Position numbers and translations under genes: made by a program. A DNA stretch of 64,000 nt from contig JAHDVF020000732.1 of assembly GCA_022606425.2 (NCBI GenBank), forward strand, positions 558,001-622,000, in the 5' to 3' direction. The stretch is from Lepidostoma basale (Eukaryota > Arthropoda > Insecta > Trichoptera > Lepidostomatidae). Below the pieces are notes generated by a model that was not told the DNA's origin, did not search any database, and was given only the letters and a program-made list of their open reading frames with translations. Positions within the stretch are counted from its first letter, which is position 1. Each line of letters opens with the position of its first letter. Positions 1 to 10,737 of the stretch are shown piece after piece.

Positions 1-46
1 ATTTTAACTAAATATACATTTTAAAACGACTTTCAACTAAATATAC
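1..46 (+). mobile_element. Penelope-like repeat end, family P2 (cut by window edge)
   Basis: TTTTAACTAAATATACATTT matches the flank that follows the GAAACCGGTC core in the P2 copies at 34.4 and 39.3 kb. The partner end continues after the LINE at 517-640. Confidence 0.4.
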
Positions 47-516
47 GACCCTTGTGTATGGAAGCGAAGCATGGAACTGGCAAAAGAAGGATGAAAGAAG
101 AATAAATGCAGTAGAAATGAGATCTCTTAGACGAATCAGTGTATGATAGAGTGTCGAATGAAAATATAAGAAGTGAATGCGGTGCGAATGATGGTGTTAT
201 GAACAAAATAATGAAAGGATCATTAAGATAGTTTGGACATATGGAAAGAATGAATGAAGAAAGAATTAAAAAAAATATTATACGTTAACGATGTTAATGG
301 AACCAGAAATAGAGAAAGACCGAGGAAAACGTGGCACGAACAAATAAATCAAATATTGAATGTCGGCCATGTGAGGAGTCAGAGAAATCGACGCGCGTGC
401 ATGACACGATGTATGAATGTTGAAGAAGCGAGAGAAATATGTCAGAAAAGAAAAGTGTGGCAGTCCATTCTTTCTGCCTACCCCTTTGGGGAGACAACGT
501 GATGGTTAGTTAGTTT
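47..516 (+). mobile_element. LINE 3' fragment, GTTA-tailed family
   Basis: The sequence begins in the motif LVYGSEAWNWQKKD, passes a frameshift, then reads RPRKTWHEQINQILNVGHVR and ends SILSAYPFGETT at a GATGGTTAGTTAGTT tail. This is the C-terminal end of a non-LTR reverse transcriptase of RTE-like type with its simple-repeat 3' tail. TACATTTTAAAA at 15-26 recurs at 521-532 and may be the target-site duplication, in which case the LINE landed in a Penelope-like copy. Confidence 0.75.
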
Positions 517-640
517 TTTTTACATTTTAAAATTTTATTTTCATTATTACCAATGAACTTCTACCAAGAAATTTCTTTTTCTTTTTAATTTAAAATATAC
601 ACAAAAAAATATCATAAATTCACGATTATCATTAAAGCTG
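517..640 (-). mobile_element. Penelope-like repeat end, family P2
   Basis: ATTTTCATTATTACCAATGA followed by ACTTCTACCAAGAAATTTCT is the complement of the P2 end seen at 7385, 24040, 34265 and 39100. Confidence 0.45.
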
Positions 641-702
641 TGAAAGCTATTTGAGATTGATGATCTTGATATAGCGCGAGATATCATTCTTCTTCTCTGG
701 TT

Positions 703-1680
703 TCAATCCTGGGATTGGTTTGCAGCAATTTCCTCTATTCTTCTCTTCCATTCTTCCCTGTCTTGTGCGGTTCTTTTGAAATCTGTATATGATGAGCAGC
801 GCACGTACACCAACAGGTCCTCCAGGTACTCTCGGCGTGGGCGTCCCCTAGAGTTTGTCCCCTCGGTCATACCCTCCATTATGGCATGAAAGAGGCCTTC
901 TTGTCGTATTACATGACCGATCCATCTTGCACGCCTTTCGGACAAGGTCCTGAGCAAGGAGTTATCATTAAATCTATGCCGGTGCCTTCCTCCTTCGATT
1001 CTTTGGAGAACCTCCTCATTTGTGATGTGGTCTCTCCAGGAAATTCCTAATAATCTTCTATAGGACCACATCTCAAAAGCCTCTAGTCTCCGCTTATCCC
1101 TTTCGGATAGACACCATGTCTCGCAGCCGTACATCAAGACACTCTATACATAGGTCTTGATGAGGAGTATTCTCAGTTTTAGGTCTATATTATTCGATTC
1201 TATTATTTTCGACCTTTTATTAAATGCAAGCCTAGCCTGATGTATACGGCTGTCGACCTCGCTCTTAGACCGACCGTCCCATGTTATTTTGCTCCCGAGG
1301 TAGACAAACTGCTTGGTGTTCTTTAGTGGAACTCCTGACATCACTACTCTCATCTGATTTTGCGTTCGGCCTACAGTCAGCAGCTATGTTTTGTCTTTAT
1401 TTATCTTCATGTTGTAGTTCTTGCAGTTCCTCTTGCAGTTCTTCTTCACTTTCAGCAACCATAGCAATATCGCCAGCAAACCTTATCATATTTACCTTTT
1501 GCCCGTGTATCTTAACACCTTCTCTGTGACTCATTCTCTCTCTCAAGTCGTCAATCGCACTCTGTATAGATGTCATTAAATACAATAAATTATAATAAAT
1601 TGTACTTAGGAGCTTGAAGCTTTTTGCTACTTCGCGCTGATAGCGTCCATCCATCCCACGAATTTATTTAGACCCACATC
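703..1680 (-). mobile_element. LINE 3' half: reverse transcriptase palm/thumb and C-terminus, broken
   Basis: Read on the minus strand, 1654-1397 holds the end of a reverse transcriptase palm with VNMIRFAGDIAMVAESEEEL. The usual F-A-D-D catalytic box is F-A-G-D here, so an essential aspartate is lost. After a frameshift near 1360-1397, one frame from 1353 to 703 carries FVYLGSKITWDGRSKSEVDS, LMYGCETWCLSERD, RRLLGISWRD, WIGHVIRQEG and SRGRPRREYLEDLL, interrupted by a single TAG at 1141-1143. It ends at a GAAGAAGAA tail next to 703. This is the best preserved LINE protein in the window but clearly dead. Confidence 0.8.
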
Positions 1681-2014
1681 TCGGAGCTAACTTCCCACAC
1701 ACGAGCAGAGCAAGGTACATTGAAACATTCACAATAATACATGATATATTATCATATTATACATCGCGGCAGATGCTAACAGCAGAACCAAGACGTGGCT
1801 CTGAAAAGATTTTCATCTTTTTCGTAATCGTTCCATGGCGGTCAGAAATGTGTAAATATTTACATGTCCGAATGTTTTCCTTACCCGTGAATTTCTCATG
1901 ACTTCGGAATTTTCAATAAAAATGTAATTATTTTTAGTACTTATGCTTTGTTGACTTGTAATGAATTAAAATATACCGCAAAAAATCTGTGGTAAAGAAA
2001 ATATATCTGTTAAT

Positions 2015-2180
2015 GTCAACTAACTAACTAACCATCACGCCATCTCCCCGAAAAGGTAGGCAGAAAGAATCTACTGCCACACTTTAACCGATGCGGCACT
2101 CCATCCTTCTCTTTTCGCCCCCGCGAGAGACGCGGTGTCATGGGTTGCGAACCTCATCGCCACCAATAGGCATCTCCAGC
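2015..2180 (-). mobile_element. SINE with LINE-derived 3' tail, copy 1
   Basis: On the minus strand the copy starts near GGAGATGCCTATTGGTGGCG, contains GGTTCGCAACCC (B-box-like) and the block CGGCACTCCATCCTTCTCTT (as its complement). It ends in the same 3' sequence as the GTTA-tailed LINE (TCTGCCTACC...GTGATGGTTAGTTAGTTAG). A second copy with the same join is at 61101-61255, so the fusion is a real element, not a chance insertion. Confidence 0.6.
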
Positions 2181-2189
2181 GCACACTTA

Positions 2190-3030
2190 GAAACTAAAAC
2201 GTCCACAAAATATATCTAAAATAAATACAATGATATCAAATAAAATAACAAAATAAAAATAATTTAACACATAATGTTCTTTTAAATACAGCACTTGTTG
2301 ACATTTATATTCCACGTAACAACCGTTAAGATAAGAATAACAAGAAGATAATTAAGATAAATATATAAAACTAAATAAATACAATTGTTTCCTTAGCAAA
2401 TTAAGAACGAACATGCATATGATTACTTGCTATGACACAATATGTATGATACTAGTACATTTAATTTATATTAATTGTATAAATAAATTACTTCAACATT
2501 ACCTTATATATAAAATGAGGTATCTAATAATTGGCAAGGATTTACAATTACATTTTAATTTCTTACACATACATAATCTTAGATTAAGCCAAGTTTCTAG
2601 TGTATGCGCATTTTATTAACTTGACTACTTACATACGTGCTGTATGCAATATTTTCAGTTGTTAACTTGACTAAACATTTATGAATGTACCTAAGTAAAC
2701 AAAATCAGCACCAATACATGGCCAATATATTTCCACGTAACTTAATTGCGAACAATATTAAATATAATTCACAAAACTACGTATTGCAGGCTGCTAAAAA
2801 AAGAATTGTGGTATCCCACACTTCCCATTGGATGAATTAGAAATCAAGAAATATCCTGTTTAGGAATCGTAATTCGTAAATTAATGTCATATATGGTATA
2901 TTATTTCAAAGACGAATTTGTAGAAATGACTATTAACGAAATTATTGTATGTATAAGCGGATGCATATTTAGCTGAAGTAAATTATAATATCTAAAAGCG
3001 GTTTGAGTAAACAAGAATGTCGAGCAGAAC
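2190..3030. other. AT-rich DNA, nothing recognised
   Basis: No coding frame, RNA or clear repeat is seen; the short open frame near 2413 has random composition. Confidence 0.5.
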
Positions 3031-3034
3031 TACG

Positions 3035-3425
3035 GAGTTCGGAAAACATTTTAACATCTGTATCGAGCTGTTGCCCAACTGCCGAAAATCTTCTCGGCGA
3101 AACGTTTTGATTGAGTTTTCAGAGATACCATCGTGCTGAGGGAACATTTCATTTTCTTGGAAGATTGCGGGAGACGGGGATTTTTATCTTATTGTATGTG
3201 TTGAATATATTCAACATTATTACATAAAATTTAATTTACTGTAAGTGTGTAGAATTTTACGTTGGTAGCAATACGTTTTCAGGGATCTTGTGGTATATCT
3301 GTGTAACATTTTATCTTCCTCAACTGATATTTTGGAGATTGTTGCATTCTTCTTCCAGGTAGTTATAATAATGATATAACTACCCTGTTTACCCAGATAT
3401 ACCAATATCCCAAACACATTAATTT
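3035..3425. mobile_element. Diverged Penelope-like repeat, family P4
   Basis: TTGGTAGCAATACGTTTTCA, TTTTGGAGATTGTTGCATTC and CTTCCAGGTAG keep the layout of the better copy at 33990-34250. CTTCTCGGCGAAACGTTTTG near 3090-3110 is a second core remnant. Too decayed to define ends. Confidence 0.35.
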
Positions 3426-3734
3426 ACCGATATTTTGCAATTGTAAATACTGTGTACATTCCTATGTTGTACGAGTAATATTTCATATTGATTTTTTTGC
3501 AGATAATCCCTTTACTCTTACATTGGTTTTATAGGTATTGCTAAAGTTTAGTGAAAACATTTGCAGAAACTCATTCTCACGAAACTCCGTACGCACTCCT
3601 TTTTTGTTTTAAATTTGCACTTTGATTTTTCTTTATACCAAACATATAACAATTTTCTAATCCTTGTAAATATTACATTATGTAATAACTTAATACATAT
3701 AATTAAATATCATACAATACAACGTACATTGCTG

Positions 3735-4092
3735 AGACTAATTAACTATCACGCCATTTCCCCAAGAAGGTAAGCAGAAAGGTTGGATCGCCACACTGTC
3801 CATTCCTGACATACTATTCTCGAATCCTAACGACTTCTTCATTTCTCAGACTCCTTGCGTAGCCGATATTTAAAAATAATTGATAAATTTAAACACGCCA
3901 CGTTTTCCTCGATCTATATTTATTTCATGCTTCATTCACATTTTTGTTTTATTTATCCATGTGTTCCATGTGTCCAAACCATTTCAATGAAACTTAAATT
4001 TTTTGTTCACATTCAATATTTATGTCTCTCTCAATCATATAATATTAAAGGCTTATCTTACATTCGTCTCATTTCCACCTTTTATTCTACTA
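3735..4092 (-). mobile_element. LINE 3' fragment, GTTA-tailed family
   Basis: The minus strand reads from GTAGAATAAAAGGTGGAAAT through GAAATGGTTTGGACACATGG to the GTGATAGTTAATTAG tail. Many frameshifts. Intact only as a DNA-level match to the copies at 32 and 48 kb. Confidence 0.6.
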
Positions 4093-5320
4093 AGATTTAT
4101 GAGACTATTTTTGATAATATTATAAATTCATCGATTAATTTCCTTGAAAAAACGAATAAGCAAAGAGTTTGTTCTACCCACCTGTACGAATATTAGAAAG
4201 AGGGATCAGATGCCAGATAATAAAATATCCATGAGATAATCAGGAACTTATTGACTTGCATCATTCATAAGTTATTAGCAGTGTGTGTGATAAAAGATGG
4301 GTACGAATTTCTCTTCATATCGTCTCCATTAATTACATATTTAACATTATTATTATATACAATGACACTCCGCAAAGATTTGGAGTGTTTCCTTATTCTT
4401 ACATCGTCAAATGTATTGAATATTGTAAATCTAAAAAAAAATCGCTTGCATGTTAAAACATTGGATCTGACTGTATGTCGAAGTATAATGTATGTGTGTT
4501 TTTCCCAGTGATGAAAAACGTATCTATTTTCTTTGCTGAATTCTCATAGCCATGTGCATTCGATAGCTTACCACATGCTCCTTCAGATTACTTTAACTTT
4601 CTTTTATCTATCCAGAGCTAAAGAAATCGTCGGCTCACTAACTTCTAACGGAATGATTTTGGTTATAATTTTACTACCTATTTTTAATATAACATATATT
4701 TTGATCATGAATAAGACTCATGTCAATAAAGTGTGATTATATTCTGAATTAGTCTTTTTTCGCGAAGACTTATGATTTAATATTTTCTTATACAATAGTA
4801 ACCACGAACACGTGAGATACATAGAAATATTAAAGTCAATTATCTTAAATACGCACGTACGTGTCCTTTCAACTAACAACTAAATAATTATTTTTTTCGG
4901 TGATGAATAGATAAAGATTGTTACCACATCATTCGATTGTGATAACCCTCTTTTAGATTTTCATTACACAATCTGCGTGTCATATAGGCACGTAAATTTT
5001 CCCAACTCCTAATATAACTAACCTATATAATTTTATTTATATGGTCGTATAATATTTTCCTACCCATATTCCACTGGCGGATCAAACGTGAGGACTCAAA
5101 GATGCAAAATTCAGGCCTCCCTAATTGAAACCAGAAAATTTTCAAGAAATTCCTCGTTATGTTTATTAACAATAAGAACAGTAAATTTTCATATCACAAT
5201 ACATGAATTTAATTAATCACAAATAATAATAAAGAAAACATATTGTTAACGTGAAATTTCTTCTTGCTTTATTTTTTGCAAATCCATTAATTACTTGACA
5301 TTATCAATTCTGTTAGAAAA
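4093..5320. other. AT-rich DNA, nothing recognised
   Basis: Only chance open frames with Ile/Leu/Tyr-rich composition; no splice-supported exon or repeat signature. Confidence 0.5.
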
Positions 5321-5454
5321 TGTTTGCTCTGTATACAGAATACCTATGTTATAATATTGTATTTGCAAGTAATGCGCCGATTCTTTCTAATTTTACCAAT
5401 AGACATTGCATTTATTGATTTTTATTGTGCGTTTATTTATAAAATAATTATTAG

Positions 5455-5612
5455 ACAAGATATAGAGGAAAAATCGAAGAAAACGCGGCATGACCAAATC
5501 AATAAAATATTAAATGTCATCCATGTGAGGAGTCGGAAACATTTACGTGCGTACATGACACGTTGTATGAATGTTGAGGAAGCGTGAGAAGTATGTCAGG
5601 AAAGAATAATGT
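5455..5612 (+). mobile_element. LINE C-terminal fragment
   Basis: Frame KKTRHDQINKILNVIHVRSR, then AYMTRCMNVEEA: the C-terminal end of the GTTA-tailed LINE, cut short before the SAYP end. Confidence 0.6.
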
Positions 5613-5639
5613 GTTTTTTAATTAAATTATTTTATGATA

Positions 5640-5822
5640 AAACAACAAAACACTTTATACTTATCCACGGTATGTTTATTATAATTGATGTCAACTAGTT
5701 TCGCTTGAACCCATGCTTCATCAGGGCAATATAACAACTATTATTATATTGCCCTGATGAAGCTTGGATCCAAGCAAAACTAGTTGGCATTAATTATTAT
5801 AACCATACCGTAGCTAAATACA
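5640..5822. mobile_element. Penelope-like snapback repeat, family P6
   Basis: Arms around 5665-5724 and 5754-5816 are complementary (GGTATGGTTATAATAATT-like ends; GCCCTGATGAAGC centre). The + arm reads CTGATGA (5754-5760), A, the hairpin GCTTGG/CCAAGC, AAAAC, then TAGTT. The minus arm keeps GAAAC. A single-arm relative is at 60395-60470. Confidence 0.6.
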
Positions 5823-5827
5823 AACAA

Positions 5828-5985
5828 AAACAACAACAACAAGCCATCACGCCGTTTCCCCGAAGGGGTAGGCACAGAGAAAGGACCCCCACACTACTCG
5901 ATCCTGATTTCTCTACATTCATACGGCGAGTCATGCACGCACTTAGATTCTTCCGACTTCTAACATGGCCGACCTTATAAAGTAT
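5828..5985 (-). mobile_element. LINE 3' fragment with TTG tail
   Basis: Minus strand ends GTGATGGCTTGTTGTTGTTG; the frame includes KVGHVRSRKNLSACMTRRMN. It abuts the P6 palindrome, so it inserted at or in its edge. Confidence 0.6.
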
Positions 5986-6271
5986 TTTTTTATAATACGT
6001 TATATTTATTAGTTTACAATGTCTATCCACAAAATGAGTGCTTCATATGAAACTCGTATTCTTTGAATCAGGCTCGCTTCGAGGATATTTGGTATTCCGG
6101 TGCCCTACAGGGCCGCTTAATCTGGCGCAATGGTATTCCTCTATTTCGTGCTTCATTCATATAGTTCGTTTTTACATATATTCCCTGTTTTTTTTTTCAA
6201 TAATTCCATACATCGAAACCATATCCACACAGGTTCCGTTCTCTAATGTCTATGTTTGACGTTATATGATA

Positions 6272-6600
6272 CAACAACAACAAACCATCACGCCATTTCG
6301 TAGGCAGAGAATATGGACCGCCACACTACTTTATTCTGACACACTTCTCTAGCTTCATCCGCATTCATACGAGTCATAAACGCACGTCGATTCTTCCGAC
6401 TTCTTACATGACCAACCTTTAAAATTTGATTAATGTGGTCATGCCATGTTTTCCTCGGTCTACCTCGACTCCGTACTCGTAAGGCGCTTAACAGACTTAT
6501 TGCCCGGTGATTTCCACAGTCCATACGAGACGCCTTTCCCTTATATAGAGGCATGATAACAGTCCTCCTCCAGTCGAGGGGCGTATATTCTTCCTCTAAA
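6272..6600 (-). mobile_element. Internally deleted LINE: RT start fused in frame to C-terminus
   Basis: The minus-strand frame reads MPLYKGKASRMDCGNHRAIS (reverse transcriptase motif of the K-G-x-x-x-x-x-x-N-Y-R-x-I-S-L-L type), then jumps at SALRVRSRGRPRKTWHDHIN into the C-terminal module and ends SIFSAYEMA near a TTG tail. The palm, catalytic box and thumb are missing. The join stays in frame. Confidence 0.65.
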
Positions 6601-7139
6601 CACTGATAAAAGAGTCTAAATAACTACGCTGAAACCACCATACAAAAGATATTAAATATATTAGAGAGATTTTATTCCTACTGCAATTATTATACTTCTA
6701 TAGTTATTCTTCCAGTTCTACGCTTCACTTAAGATTATTAAATAATAAGGCGGGAATTCCAGTAAAGTGGCGATCGATATAATGTTTACAGCACATCCGT
6801 ATATTTTTACTCGAATGAGCACTCAATGGCGTACAATTTTCAGTACTCAGGCGTTACGCCTCCGGGGATTAAGAATACTTAGCGAATCCTTATAAGCCAG
6901 TACCAAGCTTCACGTACCAAGTACGAGTATACATGTATAATATAAACGTAAGCTACTGTCGTATTGGCCAAGTATTTACCTTATGCTACTTGTTCAACCG
7001 CGGGGTTGATTGTATTTAGTGGAATGGAAAATACATTGTTTGAAACAGGTGATGTTCTGTAAAATTTTGTGAATGTATATGGTAAGTGGAATAAACGTGA
7101 TATTGTAAAAACCGATTTAAATAGTTGTACTTTTATATG
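6601..7139. other. Intergenic or intronic DNA, nothing recognised
   Basis: Moderately AT-rich; no open frame of note and no clear repeat. Confidence 0.4.
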
Positions 7140-7320
7140 AAGCACTTTATTTGTGGTGTGGTATTATTAAAAATAAATTTAAAACACTTCAACTAGATTT
7201 TCCTCCACATTTTGTTAAAATCATTCAGTTTGTTTTGTTACCCTGACGAAGCCCGGCGGGAACCAAACCGGTTGGTTTTAACAAAAATATAGTGTTGTGA
7301 ATAAAAGCGTTTTAATATTG
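7140..7320 (+). mobile_element. Penelope-like repeat, family P7
   Basis: Contains CCCTGACGAAGCCCGGCGGG, then AACCAAACCGGTTGGTTT: a CTGACGA box, an imperfect hairpin and a decayed (C)AAACCGGTT. Upstream ATTTTGTTAAAATCATTC resembles pLTR-like flanks. Single copy in this window. Confidence 0.35.
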
Positions 7321-7384
7321 TTTTTTGTATTATAAATATTTGTGAATATTTTTTTGAATGATACTGAATGTAAATATTGTTAAT

Positions 7385-7500
7385 TGAAATTTCTTGGCAG
7401 AAGTTCATTATAAATAATGAAAATAAAACTGGCAACCCCAGAAGATGGCAGCGAAACCAATCAAAACTACAAAGACAAGTTAAAGACTACTAAATTTGTA
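7385..7500 (+). mobile_element. Penelope-like repeat, family P2
   Basis: TTGAAATTTCTTGGCAGAAG, CCCAGAAGATGGCAGCGAAA; the hairpin half AGCTGCC is deleted, so the core is damaged. Confidence 0.5.
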
Positions 7501-7536
7501 TTATAAAAGATTTATTTTTATTTTTATATTATCTTT

Positions 7537-8000
7537 GTCAGCTTGTCTCCATCCACTGCTGGATGTAAGCCTCTCCACCCCCACTCGGTCAGGAGACAAT
7601 ATCATCACTCCACCTAGTAGGCTGTCTCCCGACATTTCTTCGGCCCAACCTTGGCCTCCATTTAGTAACCTTCTGGCTCCGTCTTCCATCATCCCGTCGG
7701 CACACATGTCCAGCCCATTGCCACTTCATCCTTGCAATGCGTATTCCTATATCGGTGAACCTGGTACGTCTAAGATTTGCAACACATTCGTCTTAGAGAT
7801 CTCATTTCTACTGCATTTATTCTACTTTCATCCTTCTTTTACCAATTCCATGCTTCACTTCCGTACATAAGGGTCGGCACAAGAACACCATTGTGCACTG
7901 CCATCTTGGCTTTTTTGGATAGGCTTTTGTTTGCGATGACAACTTTAAGTGCACCATTTATTATGTTGCCTGCCCCAACCCTTCTTTCAATATCCTAGAT
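7537..8000 (-). mobile_element. LINE C-terminal region (thumb to 3' end), broken
   Basis: Minus-strand peptides MAVHNGVLVPTLMYGSEAWN, INAVEMRSLR, WAGHVCRRDDGRWSQKVTKW, VGRQPTRWSDDIVS and EAYIQQWMETS are, in order, the thumb and C-terminal zone of an endonuclease-RT LINE, in several frames. The middle order looks chimeric with the GTTA family. Confidence 0.7.
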
Positions 8001-8414
8001 AATAATAGGTTAAGTTAGGCAGAGTTGTACCCCGCTGTAGGAACAATGGCCGCATGCTTATTATATGAAACCACCCCCGGCCAGAGAGAGCTACAGGCAC
8101 ATGAACACGTACCTATTCATTATTGGAGCTGTTCGTGCCGTAAATTAAGTAACGTGTAGTACTCCGGACAAGTCTGCCTCCGCTGCACTACATCAGATTA
8201 TAAGAAAACGAATTAGACCAAAGCACGCCCGTTTTAAAGTCATTTTGAGCTTAAAGTTATGGCTCCTAATTATGCTTCTGTTTAGTTTTGCAATTTATTT
8301 GATTATATTTAATAATTCTTGATTGAAGCCGCGATTGCATTAAGTTGTTATTATTAAGCATATATACACATAATAATGGAATGGACAGTATTATCTCTAA
8401 TAAAATATATTAAA

Positions 8415-8658
8415 AACAAATTGGTCGTTATTATTAAAGAATGCAAATTACCACTAAATGTAAAACTTTATATTTTATTATTTTTATGATTAAATTAACA
8501 AGAAAAACAGCAAACCATCACTCTGCCTACCCCTGCGGGGGAACGGCGTGATGGTTTGTTGTTGTTGTAGATAAAATTTAATCAAAAAAATAATAAAAGA
8601 TAACATTTTAATACATTTAGTGGTATTTTGCATTGTCTAATAATAGGGACAAATCCGT
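8415..8658. repeat. Palindrome with a LINE tail at its centre
   Basis: Arms (left AATGCAAATTACCACTAAAT; right its near complement ending GGTATTTTGCATT) are about 85 bases each. The loop (8503-8567) is a LINE 3' end: TCTGCCTACCCCTGCGGGGG, then GTGATGGTTTGTTGTTG, with CAGCAAACCATCAC pairing against it. Confidence 0.55.
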
Positions 8659-8689
8659 TATGAAAATTGGTAAAGAAAATACATAAATA

Positions 8690-8960
8690 TAAACTGTTAA
8701 ATTATGAAACCCTGTTTTTATGTATAACAATTTTATTTTTATTTTTCGCGACAGCTGTTTCGTCAACTTAGGTTGACATCATCAGGTGTTACAATAATAT
8801 ATCAACTCACCTGACACCTGTATTTTAACACCTGATGATGTTAACATAGACGAAATAGTTGTCGCGAAAAATAAAATTATGATACATGGAAACAGAATTT
8901 TATAATTTAACAGTTCATAATGTTGAAGTATCATAGTGTTTCGGTCGAAACATGGACTAA
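8690..8960. mobile_element. Penelope-like snapback repeat, family P5
   Basis: Both arms carry the core. The minus arm is near perfect: CTGATGA (complement at 8779-8785), T, hairpin GTCAA/TTGAC, GAAAC, AGCT, GTC, GCGA. The + arm (CTGATGA at 8832-8838; GAAA at 8852) has a decayed hairpin. Relatives at 33.1 and 60.2 kb. Confidence 0.65.
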
Positions 8961-9114
8961 AACTTAATAAATAAAATTGTATCTTATTATTTTATCTTAA
9001 TAAAAATAGTTAACCTTCTCATTGTAGTGATGTATGATGAAAATATTAAATGAATTATCCAGTTGTCATAATTCCTGTGTACCGTATCTTATGAAATAAA
9101 CCTACAACTGTTTA

Positions 9115-9235
9115 ACCAACTAATCATCACGTGGTTTCATATCATATATCATTTCGCACATTTTTCTCACTGTTTTAACGGCTTTTATCCTTCTTTTGCC
9201 AGCCCCAAGTTTCAATTCCATACTTACCTCTGTTT
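9115..9235 (-). mobile_element. LINE fragment with internal deletion
   Basis: A GATTAGTTGG-like tail end and the thumb piece GTATGGAATTGAAACTTGGG plus GCTGGCAAAAGAAGGATAAA (minus strand) lie only about 50 bases apart; the C-terminal coding part is missing. Confidence 0.45.
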
Positions 9236-9914
9236 AACGCTTTTTAAAAGTTCTTGTAAGCTGATATAAATTCGTAACATTTGAAAGTACTGTTTTTTCT
9301 TTATCTACTTTAAAACCATTATTATTTCAATTTACAATATAATAATGAAGGTAGTAAGTAGCATTATCCAGCAGTATTCACAAAGAGCCTTTATGCTAGA
9401 GAGGGTAGCGTGGCATTTTTTCCATCTAAGTAATTTATTACATTTTTTAATCACGCAAAGATTGCCAGAGATAACTTCCCCTTACCCAGTAGTACACAAT
9501 ATGACGGTGTACTCATACATAGCTCTCGCTTTTTAATCTCGACAGAGGAAATGCTACACCATTATTATTTTTTTGATCACAACACTCTGAGGGTTTTTTT
9601 TTCCTGACTTAAACAATATATCACAAATTACAAACAAACAAATCTGACGAGTAAGGTTTTTAAAATCGTAGAGTATATTTAATCACTGGTTTTGAACCAT
9701 TAACCAAAGCTTTTAAAATATTAATGCTGTAACGTAAAATGTTGATAAAAATACGATAAATTCATGCGACTGTTGCAATATCCACTAGGAAAATAAGTTA
9801 ATAAAGTACATGATGAACTTGCTCAAATTTTATTTTTCGAAGCGATTATCCTGTGTGTTAGAAACTATCGATTCGAACTTAAAACATATCACTTAAATAA
9901 ATCATTCGATTGAT

Positions 9915-10190
9915 AATCTTCTTCTTCTTCCATGTTTTAGGCCCATGTGGTCTGTTTTTCAGAGAATTGCTCCTCCTGTGAGGTAGATTTCCAGCTGTCC
10001 TTCCATCTTTTAGGAGGTCTTCCACGAGGACGAGTCCCGTGAGGCTGATTATGTAGTGCAATATGGCAGCGTGATCTCTCGGTGTCTTGCCTGCTGTCGT
10101 TCTTAGTGTCTTCATCTCGGAAGTCTTCAAAACTTGTTTGGTCCTGACTGTGTTTGCCTTTGCTTCAACGCCGTACGATATTATTGAAAA
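9915..10190 (-). mobile_element. LINE C-terminal fragment, GAA-tailed family
   Basis: Minus-strand frame YGVEAKANTVRTKQVLKTSE, MKTLRTTAGKTPRDHAAIL, RPHGPKTWKKKK before a GAAGAAGAA tail. The motif Y-G-x-E-x at the start and the E-M-K-x-L-R helix are the usual LINE C-terminal landmarks. Confidence 0.6.
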
Positions 10191-10711
10191 TTGTAAGGAA
10201 TATTAAGATTTTTTTAGATTGAGATGTTTATTTTAAGAAGTTTATATCACAGAATTATTTCATGTGGTTTTAAACTGAAAATTTGATTACCCAAAGTACC
10301 CACATCACACACATTACAAACTAATCGTTCTCTTTGATTTCCATAACCCATAAAGATAAAGAGCACTCCGAGTTATATTTTGCACGCGCTTCATTTACTT
10401 TTCAATTAACATCGCTGGGTCCTGATATCGCGTACTGTACATCATACAACAGATATCCCAGACGTGTGAAATGATTTATGATATCTCACTGCTAATATTC
10501 AATTCTAGTTTTAATAATCGCGCTATACGTGATTCTTCATTATCAATGATTTATGCATCAATCCCATTAACTGAAAACGATACATCTTCAGTTTTATTTA
10601 CTATGTATTAGTAAAACAAAACATTTAACTTTTTAAGTTGTTACTTGATAAATTAATTTAAACTCCGTGTGAAATTTATAATATTTATGAAAATGTAATA
10701 TTCATGTCAAA
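10190..10711. other. AT-rich DNA, nothing recognised
   Basis: No exon, RNA or repeat signature found. Confidence 0.45.
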
Positions 10712-10737
10712 TAAAATCAAATCAAATCAAATATTTG
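10712..10737 (-). repeat. AAATC pentamer run split from 12207-12220
   Basis: ATCAAATCAAATCAAAT at the left border and CAAATCAAATCAG at 12207 look like one pentamer tail of the repeat at 12207-12545, opened by the foldback array. Confidence 0.4.

Noticed and set aside
2413..4736. Series of 60-110 codon ORFs (2413, 3561, 3855, 4251, 4533)
   Set aside because: Ile/Leu/Tyr/His-rich frames typical of translated AT-rich non-coding DNA or LINE remnants; no splice signals or motifs.
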